A stretch of 9,092 nt of DNA from contig USLE01000032.1 in the NCBI GenBank assembly GCA_900555465.1, positions 1 to 9,092 on the forward strand. The letters run 5' to 3'. Positions 1-5,391 of this stretch are shown here, in pieces. This stretch comes from an uncultured Butyricicoccus sp. Its GTDB lineage: Bacteria; Bacillota; Clostridia; Oscillospirales; Butyricicoccaceae. A program made the position numbers and the translations under genes. Every line of letters begins with the position of its first letter. Positions within the stretch are counted from its first letter, which is position 1. The notes under the pieces are model-generated. The model searched no databases. It was not told the origin of the DNA and saw only the letters and a list, made by a program, of their open reading frames with translations.

Positions 1-332
1 GGTCTGCGGCAGCAGGAAAATGCCCTGCGCGCGGCGCTGCCGCACTTTGCAAATGCCGTCCCCGCGGGAAAGAACAGCACGCCGCCGGGCAGCACATCGC
101 CGGCGGTCAGCGCGCGGTAAGCGCGGAAAACGGCCGTCCATGTGTCATAGTCCGCCGTGCCGGTGACGGGCAGGCCGTTCTGCCGCTGAAAATCGCGCAC
201 CGCCGCGGCGGTCTCCGGGCCGAAAATGCCGTCCGCCGCGATCGGGCGGGCATAGCCCTGATCGCGCTGGATGCGCCGCAGAAAGGTCTGTAAGTCAAAA
301 ATATGGCTGCGGCGCTGCTCATCGGTATACAT
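1..332 (-). CDS. peptidoglycan-binding (PG_binding_1) domain protein, 3' end outside window
   Basis: Partial leftward gene; only the first 110 codons are present. The start (ATG, 332-330) overlaps the TAA of the upstream gene by one base (TAATG), and a GAGGAG-type ribosome binding site lies just before it at about 341-348, so translation is probably coupled. Residues about 10-70 form one PG_binding_1 repeat, with a leading helix ([12 protein letters not shown]), the signature [16 protein letters not shown] and a closing [13 protein letters not shown]. This fold binds peptidoglycan and is common in clostridial spore and cortex proteins. No signal peptide is visible. The last 20 or so residues (Cys/Arg-rich, AARRAFSCC) look unlike the usual family sequence, while the frame offset by one base reads GIFLLPQT there, so a frameshift near the window edge is possible. 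The domain call is firm; the exact role is unknown. Confidence 0.75.
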   Translation of the reverse strand, partial: MYTDEQRRSHIFDLQTFLRRIQRDQGYARPIAADGIFGPETAAAVRDFQRQNGLPVTGTADYDTWTAVFRAYRALTAGDVLPGGVLFFPAGTAFAKCGSAARRAFSCCRR

Positions 333-1759
333 TATGCGCTCTCCTCCTCTCCGACCGCGTAGCCGGGATACTGCCCCTCACCGGTCTGCGAGGCTGCGAG
401 CACATCGCGCGCGAGCTGCGCCATGCCCTCCCAGGTCAGCGGGCCGATCGCGCCGGTTGCAGGCAGGCCGAGCAGGGCCTGAATGGCGGAGACCGCGTCG
501 CGTGTGGCGGAGCCGAAAATGCCGTCTACCGCGACCGTGGGCACCTGCGGGTAGCCGCGCGCGATGATGTTGATCAGCTCCTGCGCCTCGCGCACGGCTT
601 CGCCGCGCATGCCGTCAACCAGAAAGATATCCGGGAAGCCGACGGCCTCGTCCAGCCACTCCTGCGAGGGCCGCGCCGCAAGCACGGACTGATAGGTCGA
701 GACCAGCGCGTTCCACGTTGCGCGGTCGACCACGCCGGTCTCGGGCAGGCCCATCATGCGCTGGTAGGCGGAGACCGCCTCGCGCGTCTGCGGGCCGAAC
801 ACGCCGTCGATCTGCGCGGGCTGCCAGCGGGGGAGCTGGTCATAGTATTCGCCCACAATCGCAAGGAAGTACTGGAGCAGCTGCACGCCCGGACCGGTCG
901 AGCCCTCGCGCAGCTCCTCGGGGAACTGGCGGGAGACCTCGTCAAGCGTCAGGCCCTCGCTGTCCAGCTCGCTCAGGCGCTTGACGTTGTTGTAGATGAA
1001 CGCGATGCGGTACCAGGTCGCGCGGCCGACAATGCCGTCCGCGGTCAGGTTGAACTGCTGCTGGAAGGCGCGCACCGCGCGCTCGGTATCCGCGTCGAAA
1101 ATACCGTCCACCGGGTAGATCTTGGGGATGTTGGGATAGTTGGTCGAGATGCGGTTGAGGCGGTTCTGGATGATGCGCACCTCCTCGGATACATCGCCCA
1201 GCCGGAAGGTCACGCCCGGCCATGAGCCGCCGAGGTTGGGCGCGATGGGGGCGTTGCGCACAAAGTTGATGTCGTCGCCGTAATAGTAGCGCACGATCTC
1301 CTCCGCGCTCATGCCCTGTTCGGCGAGCGATACCGTGCCCCACTGGCTCAGCCCGCCGGGGCAGGTGGTGGTCGTGCCGTCGCAGTACTGCGCAAACAGC
1401 GGCTCGATGGCCTCTCCGCGGGTCAGGTAGTCGTTGAACATGTCGTCGACAATGCTCGAGATGTTCTCGAAAATGTCGCGGCCGGGCACAAAGGACTGGT
1501 CGTAGCGGGTGGAATTGGTGATATCGAAGTCATAACCCTGTGCGCGGTACCATTCGGTGAACACACGGTTGAGCACATAGGAGATCTGCGCGTAGATGTT
1601 GGCGCGGATGGCCTCCTCGGGCCAGGTGGGGTAGATTTCGGACGAGGCCACGTTTTTGATGTAGTCGGCAAAGGGGACAGTGATGTTCTGCGCGCTCGAG
1701 GAGGGCGGGCCGAGGTGCACGGTGATGGTCTCCGGGATGGTGACAGGGGATGCGGGCAT
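332..1759 (-). CDS. SpoIID-like N-terminal domain plus three peptidoglycan-binding repeats
   Basis: A 475-residue protein. Residues about 30-168 resemble the SpoIID/LytB amidase-enhancer domain: [20 protein letters not shown] with a Glu (41) at the position of the family's catalytic acid, a CDGTTTTC pair (Cys126, Cys133), and [14 protein letters not shown] followed by IVRYYYG, matching the SpoIID GMSQYGA...EILKHYYP ending. Three PG_binding_1 repeats follow at about 187-258, 286-360 and 383-455, each with a DGIF or DGVFG signature ([34 protein letters not shown]) and a closing TW motif. No signal peptide or membrane segment is seen, which is unlike SpoIID itself, which is membrane anchored. 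The family suggests binding or cleavage of glycan during sporulation or cortex remodelling; activity is inferred, not shown. The start ATG is 4 bases past the upstream stop, with GAGGAG at 1767-1772 inside the end of the upstream gene. Confidence 0.8.
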   Translation of the reverse strand: MPASPVTIPETITVHLGPPSSSAQNITVPFADYIKNVASSEIYPTWPEEAIRANIYAQISYVLNRVFTEWYRAQGYDFDITNSTRYDQSFVPGRDIFENISSIVDDMFNDYLTRGEAIEPLFAQYCDGTTTTCPGGLSQWGTVSLAEQGMSAEEIVRYYYGDDINFVRNAPIAPNLGGSWPGVTFRLGDVSEEVRIIQNRLNRISTNYPNIPKIYPVDGIFDADTERAVRAFQQQFNLTADGIVGRATWYRIAFIYNNVKRLSELDSEGLTLDEVSRQFPEELREGSTGPGVQLLQYFLAIVGEYYDQLPRWQPAQIDGVFGPQTREAVSAYQRMMGLPETGVVDRATWNALVSTYQSVLAARPSQEWLDEAVGFPDIFLVDGMRGEAVREAQELINIIARGYPQVPTVAVDGIFGSATRDAVSAIQALLGLPATGAIGPLTWEGMAQLARDVLAASQTGEGQYPGYAVGEEESA

Positions 1760-1763
1760 GGTT

Positions 1764-2192
1764 TCACTCCTCTCCGGTCAGGGGATGGTACAGCGCCTGC
1801 GGGTCGCCGGTGGCGGTCAGGTCGGTCTGAGCGGAGGGCTGGTTTTCCTCCAGCGGGGTCATGGCCACCGGCAGCACGGCCGGGATGCCGGAAAACATGG
1901 TCACATGCAGCGCGGTGAGCGGGGTGTAGCCCTCGCGCGCGACCTCGACCGTGTAGACCGCGTACGGCGGGCCGCTGTCCGGGGAAAGAGAATTGGAGAG
2001 CGGCGGGGTGGGCAGGGTCATGGCGGGCGTCATGCCGCCCGGCCCGGTGCGCACCGAGTAGAGCAGTGTGCGTTCGCCGGACTCATCTGCCGCAGTGGAG
2101 ACCGTGACCGAGGCGTCCTCGAGCGGGAGCGCGCCCAGCGCGGTCGTGACGACCACGCGCAGCACAGCCGAGCTGTCATTGGCGATTGGCAT
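1764..2192 (-). CDS. carboxypeptidase regulatory-like (beta-sandwich) domain protein
   Basis: A 142-residue protein that opens the leftward operon. It reads as a beta-sandwich of the carboxypeptidase-regulatory/transthyretin-like kind: alternating hydrophobic strands (AVLRVVVTTALGALPLEDAS then VTV), LLYSVRTGPGGMTP, then YAVYTVEVAREGYTPLTAL and VTMFSGIPAVLPVAMTPL. The TPLPDSGPPYAVY-like middle and the adjacent SpoIID/PG-binding gene recall small clostridial proteins annotated as carboxypeptidase regulatory-like. No signal peptide, active site or transmembrane helix is seen, so the role is structural or adhesive by inference. The start is supported by a perfect AAGGAGG (2201-2207 on the minus strand) 8 bases upstream. 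The C-terminal 25 residues (after PLEEN) are Gln/Thr/Pro-rich and probably unstructured. Confidence 0.7.
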   Translation of the reverse strand: MPIANDSSAVLRVVVTTALGALPLEDASVTVSTAADESGERTLLYSVRTGPGGMTPAMTLPTPPLSNSLSPDSGPPYAVYTVEVAREGYTPLTALHVTMFSGIPAVLPVAMTPLEENQPSAQTDLTATGDPQALYHPLTGEE

Positions 2193-2205
2193 AGGGAAAA
2201 CCTCC

Positions 2206-2235
2206 TTGTCAAATGGGGAGCAAATGGATTATAAT
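2206..2235 (+). promoter_or_regulatory. sigma-A type promoter for the heme-degrading-like gene
   Basis: TTGTCA (2206-2211), an 18-base spacer and a perfect TATAAT (2230-2235) precede the plus-strand gene. The inferred transcript start near 2242 leaves a leader of about 28 bases that holds the ribosome binding site. The -35 overlaps the ribosome binding site of the divergent gene. Confidence 0.75.
2228..2233 (-). promoter_or_regulatory. candidate -10 box for the leftward peptidoglycan-binding operon
   Basis: The eight bases ATTATAAT (2228-2235) are a perfect palindrome, so the minus strand also reads TATAAT, offset by two bases from the plus-strand box. Transcription from it would start near 2221 and give a leader of about 29 bases including AAGGAGG. 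No good -35 is seen at the matching distance (around 2249-2256), so this is weaker than the plus promoter. Confidence 0.45.
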
Positions 2236-2269
2236 GGCGGTAGAACCTTCGAAAGGCAGGGAAATAACA

Positions 2270-2737
2270 ATGCAGGAGAACAAAACCTTACTCGCCCTGT
2301 GCGAGGAGCAGGAGGACAAGTTCCAGTTCGATCATTTTTCGCGCGCGGATGCGCTGGCGTTCGGCCTCAAGCTGCACGAGAACGCGAAAAAGCAGCCCAT
2401 CCCGGTGGCGATCGAGATCACGATCAACGGCCTTGTGGTGTTCCGCTACTTCCCGGACGGCGCCCTGCCGGACAGCGAGCTGTGGCTCCAGCGCAAGCGC
2501 CGCTCGGTCGAGCTGATGGAGATGTCCTCGCTGCACTTCCTCGCGTGGCTCGAGGCAAACGGCGAGAGCATGGAGAGCCGCAAGCTGCCGGCGAACGACT
2601 ACGCCGCGGGCGGCGGCGGGTTCCCGATCCGCGTGCGCGGCACGGGCGTGATCGGCTCGATCTGCGTTTCAGGCATGCCCGACCACATGGATGACCACCA
2701 GCTCGTGATCGACACGCTGGCGGAGTTCCTGGCATAA
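2270..2737 (+). CDS. heme-degrading / UPF0303 (GlcG/HbpS-like) family protein
   Basis: A 155-residue protein resembling the UPF0303 branch of the haem-degrading (GlcG/HbpS-like, PF03928) family. Supporting features are an N-terminal helix (LLALCEEQEDKFQFDHFSR), DALAFGLKLHENAKKQ, then VAIEITINGLVVFRYFPDG, and a Gly-rich stretch (AAGGGGFPIRVRGTGVIGSI) before a closing helix with DHQLVIDTLAEFL. The segment GTGVIGSICVSGMP matches the family's 'G.iGvSG' strand. Family members bind heme or small cofactors, but function here is not established. The ATG at 2270 is preferred because an in-frame ATG at 2213 lies upstream of the -10 box, and AGGCAGGGA (about 2254-2262) is well spaced from 2270. It is monocistronic, bounded by its own promoter and a terminator, and divergent from the peptidoglycan-binding operon. 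Confidence 0.7.
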   Translation: MQENKTLLALCEEQEDKFQFDHFSRADALAFGLKLHENAKKQPIPVAIEITINGLVVFRYFPDGALPDSELWLQRKRRSVELMEMSSLHFLAWLEANGESMESRKLPANDYAAGGGGFPIRVRGTGVIGSICVSGMPDHMDDHQLVIDTLAEFLA

Positions 2738-2748
2738 CTGCATATGGC

Positions 2749-2780
2749 AAAAAACGGCGGCGCAGCCGCCGTTTTTCTTT
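2749..2780. terminator. bidirectional intrinsic terminator
   Basis: The stem CGGCGGC (2755-2761), loop GCA and GCCGCCG (2765-2771) are flanked by an A run on the left and a T run on the right (2772-2776, then more T). It can stop the heme-degrading-like gene from the left and the convergent asnB remnant from the right. Confidence 0.85.
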
Positions 2781-2785
2781 TTGAT

Positions 2786-3235
2786 TTACGCGATGCGCAC
2801 CCGGTACTGCTTGAACCAACGGTCGAGCTGGATGATATAGGCGAAGATCTGCGGGGTGCGCATGAGCTGGCCGTACCACGGCTCGGCAAGGCTCTCGGGC
2901 TGCTCCATGAGCGCCTCGACCGCCGCGTGGTCGAACAGCCGGGCGGCGACCGATTCGCTGTCCGCAAAGATGCGGCGCACATAGTCCGCGCACAGTTTGG
3001 TGTAAACCGGATGGAAGGTCTTGGGGTAGGGGCTTTTCTTACGCCAGACGATCTCTTCCGGCAGCTCGCGCTCGAACGCCTTGCGGACAATGCCCTTTTC
3101 CCGCCCGTCCAGCGCCTTGAACGCCCAGGGCATATTATAGGCGTATTCCACAATGCGGTGGTCGCAGAACGGCACGCGCACCTCCAGCCCGGAATACATG
3201 CTCATGCGGTCCTTGCGGTCGCGCAGCGTTGCGGG
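2786..3235 (-). pseudogene. asnB: asparagine synthetase (glutamine-hydrolysing), C-terminal remnant
   Basis: The frame encodes the last roughly 150 residues of an AsnB-type asparagine synthetase: TLRDRKDRMSMYSGLEVRVP, PFCDHRIVEYAYNMPW, the GREKGIVRKAF helix, and WRKKSPYPKTFHPVY. These are conserved parts of the C-terminal synthetase domain. The family is usually about 600 residues and begins with a Cys-nucleophile glutaminase domain. Here that domain, the ATP-binding SGGxDS loop and most of the synthetase domain are absent. Going upstream the same frame meets TGA at 3260-3262, and the xpt promoter follows directly, so nothing more of the gene lies alongside. An ATG at 3205 opens a 139-codon ORF but has no convincing ribosome binding site. 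The remnant cannot be an active enzyme. It is best read as a decayed, truncated gene, although the retained frame is intact and its residues are well conserved, so the truncation may be recent. Confidence 0.85.
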
Positions 3236-3273
3236 AGGATACCGCGCAGGAGGGGCAAATCACAGCACCTGAA

Positions 3274-3320
3274 ATTTTTGTCGAAAAAATCTATACACCG
3301 CGGCCGAAAAATGGTATGCT
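3274..3320 (+). promoter_or_regulatory. xpt promoter with A/T-rich upstream region
   Basis: The promoter has an extended -10, TGGTATGCT (TATGCT 3315-3320), with TATACA (3292-3297) 17 bases upstream as a four-of-six -35. An A/T block ATTTTT-GTCGA-AAAAAT (3274-3290) directly precedes the -35 and may act as an UP element. The leader to the ATG is only about 30 bases, so there is no room for the guanine riboswitch that often precedes xpt in Firmicutes. Confidence 0.6.
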
Positions 3321-3356
3321 TAATAAAAGACGAAACGGACAAGGAAGAGCGAAAGC

Positions 3357-3935
3357 ATGGAACTTTTGAAAGAGCGAATCAGAAAAGACGGTGTGATCAA
3401 AGAGGGCAATGTGCTCAAGGTGGACAATTTCCTCAACCACCAGATGGACATCGAGCTGTTCAATGAGATCGGCAAGGAGTTCAAGCGCCGGTTCGCGGAT
3501 GTCAAGGTGGACCGCATCCTGACGATCGAGGCGTCCGGCATCGGCATCGCGGCGATCGCGGCGCAGTATTTTAACGTGCCGGTGGTGTTTGCGAAAAAAT
3601 CCCAGTCGATCAATCTGGACGGCACGATGCTGTCCGCGCCGATCGAATCCTTTACCCACAAGCGCCGCTACGAGGTCATCGTGGCCAGCCGCTTCCTCAA
3701 TCCGGGGGATAACGTGCTGATCATCGACGATTTCCTTGCCAACGGCTGCGCGGCGATGGGCCTGTGCCAGATCGTCGAGGCGGCGCATGCAAACGTGGCC
3801 GGCATCGGCATTGTGATCGAAAAGGGCTTCCAGTGCGGCGGCAAGATGCTGCGCGAAAAGGGCCTGCGCGTCGAGTCGCTCGCGATTGTGGACGGCATGG
3901 ACGCGGAAACGCAGACCATCCAGTTCCGCGAATAA
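3357..3935 (+). CDS. xpt: xanthine phosphoribosyltransferase
   Basis: This enzyme converts xanthine plus PRPP to XMP, a purine salvage step in the cytoplasm. The 192-residue protein matches the Bacillus Xpt family along its length. Visible matches are [13 protein letters not shown] near the N-terminus, [11 protein letters not shown] (about 55-65), VPVVFAKKS (about 74-82), and the PRPP-binding loop [18 protein letters not shown] (119-136). [11 protein letters not shown] (about 150-159) and RVESLAIV follow near the end. Length is normal for the family. The ATG is preceded by AAGGAAG (about 3341-3347). It appears monocistronic, with a promoter just upstream and a hairpin terminator 20 bases past the stop. 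It lies next to a xanthine dehydrogenase-type operon on the same strand, which hints at linked purine use, but the terminator and separate promoters argue for independent control. Confidence 0.95.
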   Translation: MELLKERIRKDGVIKEGNVLKVDNFLNHQMDIELFNEIGKEFKRRFADVKVDRILTIEASGIGIAAIAAQYFNVPVVFAKKSQSINLDGTMLSAPIESFTHKRRYEVIVASRFLNPGDNVLIIDDFLANGCAAMGLCQIVEAAHANVAGIGIVIEKGFQCGGKMLREKGLRVESLAIVDGMDAETQTIQFRE

Positions 3936-3954
3936 GCAAGCGGAAGGGACCTGA

Positions 3955-3984
3955 AAAACCGGCTGGCTTCAGCCGGTTTTGTCA
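3955..3984 (+). terminator. intrinsic terminator after xpt
   Basis: The stem AAAACCGGCTG (3955-3965), loop GCTT and CAGCCGGTTTT (3970-3980) form an 11-base-pair hairpin ending in a short T run. The U tract is only four long, so some read-through into the next operon is possible. The flanking A and T runs could also let it work on the minus strand. Confidence 0.75.
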
Positions 3985-4042
3985 TGCGCCGCATTTTGTG
4001 CACGGAAAGCGTTATTTTGCAAATAGGATAACGAAAAAACGC

Positions 4043-4063
4043 GCGGAAAATTGTATTTTCCGC
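4043..4063. promoter_or_regulatory. perfect inverted repeat over the -35 of the molybdenum hydroxylase operon (candidate operator)
   Basis: The arms GCGGAAAAT (4043-4051) and ATTTTCCGC (4055-4063) are perfectly complementary across a TGT centre. The repeat covers the -35 element (4051-4056), the classic placement for a repressor site. It is not followed by a T run, so a terminator is unlikely. The regulator is not in the window. Confidence 0.6.
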
Positions 4064-4079
4064 ATTGGCATGGTATGAT
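4051..4079 (+). promoter_or_regulatory. promoter of the molybdenum hydroxylase operon
   Basis: TTGTAT (4051-4056), a 17-base spacer and an extended -10, TGGTATGAT (TATGAT 4074-4079). The predicted start near 4086 gives a leader of about 43 bases to the TTG start codon. The weak -35 with TGn extension suits a regulated promoter. Confidence 0.65.
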
Positions 4080-4128
4080 AAGCACATCAATACCATGCGT
4101 CCATCAAAGGAAAACGGAGGAATGGGCT

Positions 4129-4923
4129 TTGTTGACGATCGGGCAATATATCAGGCCGGAGAGCCTGGACGAAGCGTATACGCTTTGCCAAAAGAAAAAT
4201 AATGTGGTGCTGGGCGGTATGCTGTGGCTCAAGATGCAGCACCGGAACATCGGCACGGCGATCGACCTGTGCGACCTGGGTCTGGACAGGATCGAGGAGG
4301 ATGAAAACGCATACCGCATCGGCGCAATGGTGTCCCTGCGCGCGCTCGAGCAGCACGCGGGGCTGGCTGCGCTGACGCATGGCGCGATGGAAGAGGCGGT
4401 ACGCCACATCGTGGGCGTGCAGTTCCGCAACTGCGCGACCGTGGGCGGCAGCCTGTTCGGGCGGTTCGGGTTCTCGGACGTGCTGACGCTGTTCCTCGCG
4501 CTGGACGCAACGGTCACGCTGCACCACGCGGGCGAGATGCCGCTCGCGGACTTTGCCGCGCTGCCGCGCACCACGCGCGACATCCTGACGCAGGTCACCG
4601 TGCCCAAGGCGCCGCGGCGGGTGGTCTACCTGTCCCAGCGCAATATTTCGACCGACTTCCCCGTGCTGACCTGCGCGCTGGGCGAGCGGGACGGCGCATA
4701 CACCTGCGTGATCGGCGCGCGGCCCATGCCCGCGGTCGCATTTGCGGACGACAAGGGCGTGCTCGCGCAGGGCATTACAGAGGAGAGCGCCCGCGCATTT
4801 GCGGAGGATATCGCCGCCCGCGCAGAGCTGGGCGGCAACATGCGCGCGAGCGCGGACTACCGCCGCGAGATCTGCAAGGTGCTGGTGCGCCGCGCAGCGA
4901 TGGCGCTCACGAAGGAGGGATAA
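4129..4923 (+). CDS. xanthine dehydrogenase-family FAD-binding subunit
   Basis: This is the medium (FAD) subunit of a three-subunit molybdenum hydroxylase; it passes electrons from the iron-sulfur subunit to an acceptor. The protein has 264 residues from the TTG at 4129. Residues 1-160 follow the FAD_binding_5 fold: YIRPESLDEAY, VVLGGMLWLKM in place of the usual LAGGTDLL, IGAMVSLRALE, and QFRNCATVGGSLFGRFGFSD (about 98-117), the family's RN.aTiGGn motif. DVLTLFLALDATV follows. The remainder is a short CO-dehydrogenase-flavoprotein-like C-terminal domain. The family norm is about 280-290 residues, so it is slightly short. TTG 4129 is chosen because GGAGG (4116-4120) sits 8 bases before it and the product then begins MLTIGQYIRP, as homologues do; an in-frame ATG at 4051 would lie inside the promoter. 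The altered FAD-loop motif is the only oddity. Confidence 0.85.
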   Translation: MLTIGQYIRPESLDEAYTLCQKKNNVVLGGMLWLKMQHRNIGTAIDLCDLGLDRIEEDENAYRIGAMVSLRALEQHAGLAALTHGAMEEAVRHIVGVQFRNCATVGGSLFGRFGFSDVLTLFLALDATVTLHHAGEMPLADFAALPRTTRDILTQVTVPKAPRRVVYLSQRNISTDFPVLTCALGERDGAYTCVIGARPMPAVAFADDKGVLAQGITEESARAFAEDIAARAELGGNMRASADYRREICKVLVRRAAMALTKEG

Positions 4924-4926
4924 GGC

Positions 4927-5391
4927 ATGGAGATCAAACTGACGCTCAACGGCAAACCGGTGACCGCGTCCATCGACGCGGACACCCTGCTGATCGATTT
5001 TGTGCGCGACCACGGCTGCTATTCGGTCAAGCGCGGCTGCGAGACCGCAAACTGCGGTCTGTGCACCGTGCTCATGGACGGCACGCCCGTGCTGTCGTGC
5101 AGCGTGCTCGCCGCGCGCGCGGCGGGCCACCATGTGCAGACCCTCGAGGGTTTGCAGGACGAAGCCGAGGATTTCGTGGGCTTTATCGCGGACCAGGGCG
5201 CGGAGCAGTGCGGCTTCTGCAACCCCGGCTTTGTGATGAACACCATCGCGTTGCTGCGCGAAAACCCCGACCCGACGGACGACGAGATCCGCGCCTACCT
5301 CGCGGGCAACCTGTGCCGCTGCTCGGGCTATGAGGGCCAGCTGCGCGGCATCCGCGCGTATCTGGACAGCAGAAAGGGGGCGCAGGCATGA
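4927..5391 (+). CDS. xanthine dehydrogenase-family [2Fe-2S] subunit
   Basis: This is the small subunit, carrying two [2Fe-2S] clusters that relay electrons from molybdenum to FAD. It has 154 residues, normal for the family (about 150-165). The plant ferredoxin-type N-terminal domain holds GCETANCGLC with Cys38, 43, 46 and a fourth Cys58 in VLSC. The C-terminal helical domain holds QCGFCNPG (Cys95, 98) and NLCRCSGY (Cys130, 132). All eight cluster cysteines are present. The common QCGFCTPG reads CNPG here, a tolerated change. It begins 3 bases after the FAD-subunit stop and its last four bases overlap the ATG of the large subunit (ATGA), so translation is coupled and stoichiometric assembly is likely. 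Confidence 0.95.
   Translation: MEIKLTLNGKPVTASIDADTLLIDFVRDHGCYSVKRGCETANCGLCTVLMDGTPVLSCSVLAARAAGHHVQTLEGLQDEAEDFVGFIADQGAEQCGFCNPGFVMNTIALLRENPDPTDDEIRAYLAGNLCRCSGYEGQLRGIRAYLDSRKGAQA

Noticed and set aside
3309..3320. ATGGTATG shared by the xpt promoter and the hydroxylase promoter (4070-4077) as a common operator
   Set aside because: The shared bases are just the extended -10 element; the flanks are unrelated and the operator palindrome occurs only at the second promoter.
2744..3466. 240-codon plus-strand open frame over the asnB remnant and the start of xpt
   Set aside because: It begins in the terminator stem, is antisense to recognisable asparagine synthetase sequence, and runs through the xpt promoter in the wrong frame.
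4051..4128. Upstream ATG start for the FAD subunit, adding 26 residues
   Set aside because: The ATG coincides with the -35/palindrome region and lies upstream of the predicted transcript start; the TTG at 4129 has a good ribosome binding site and a family-like N-terminus.
4087..5133. 348-codon minus-strand open frame across the FAD and [2Fe-2S] subunit genes
   Set aside because: It spans the operon promoter region and two convincing plus-strand genes, with His/Arg/Ala-rich composition typical of a shadow frame.
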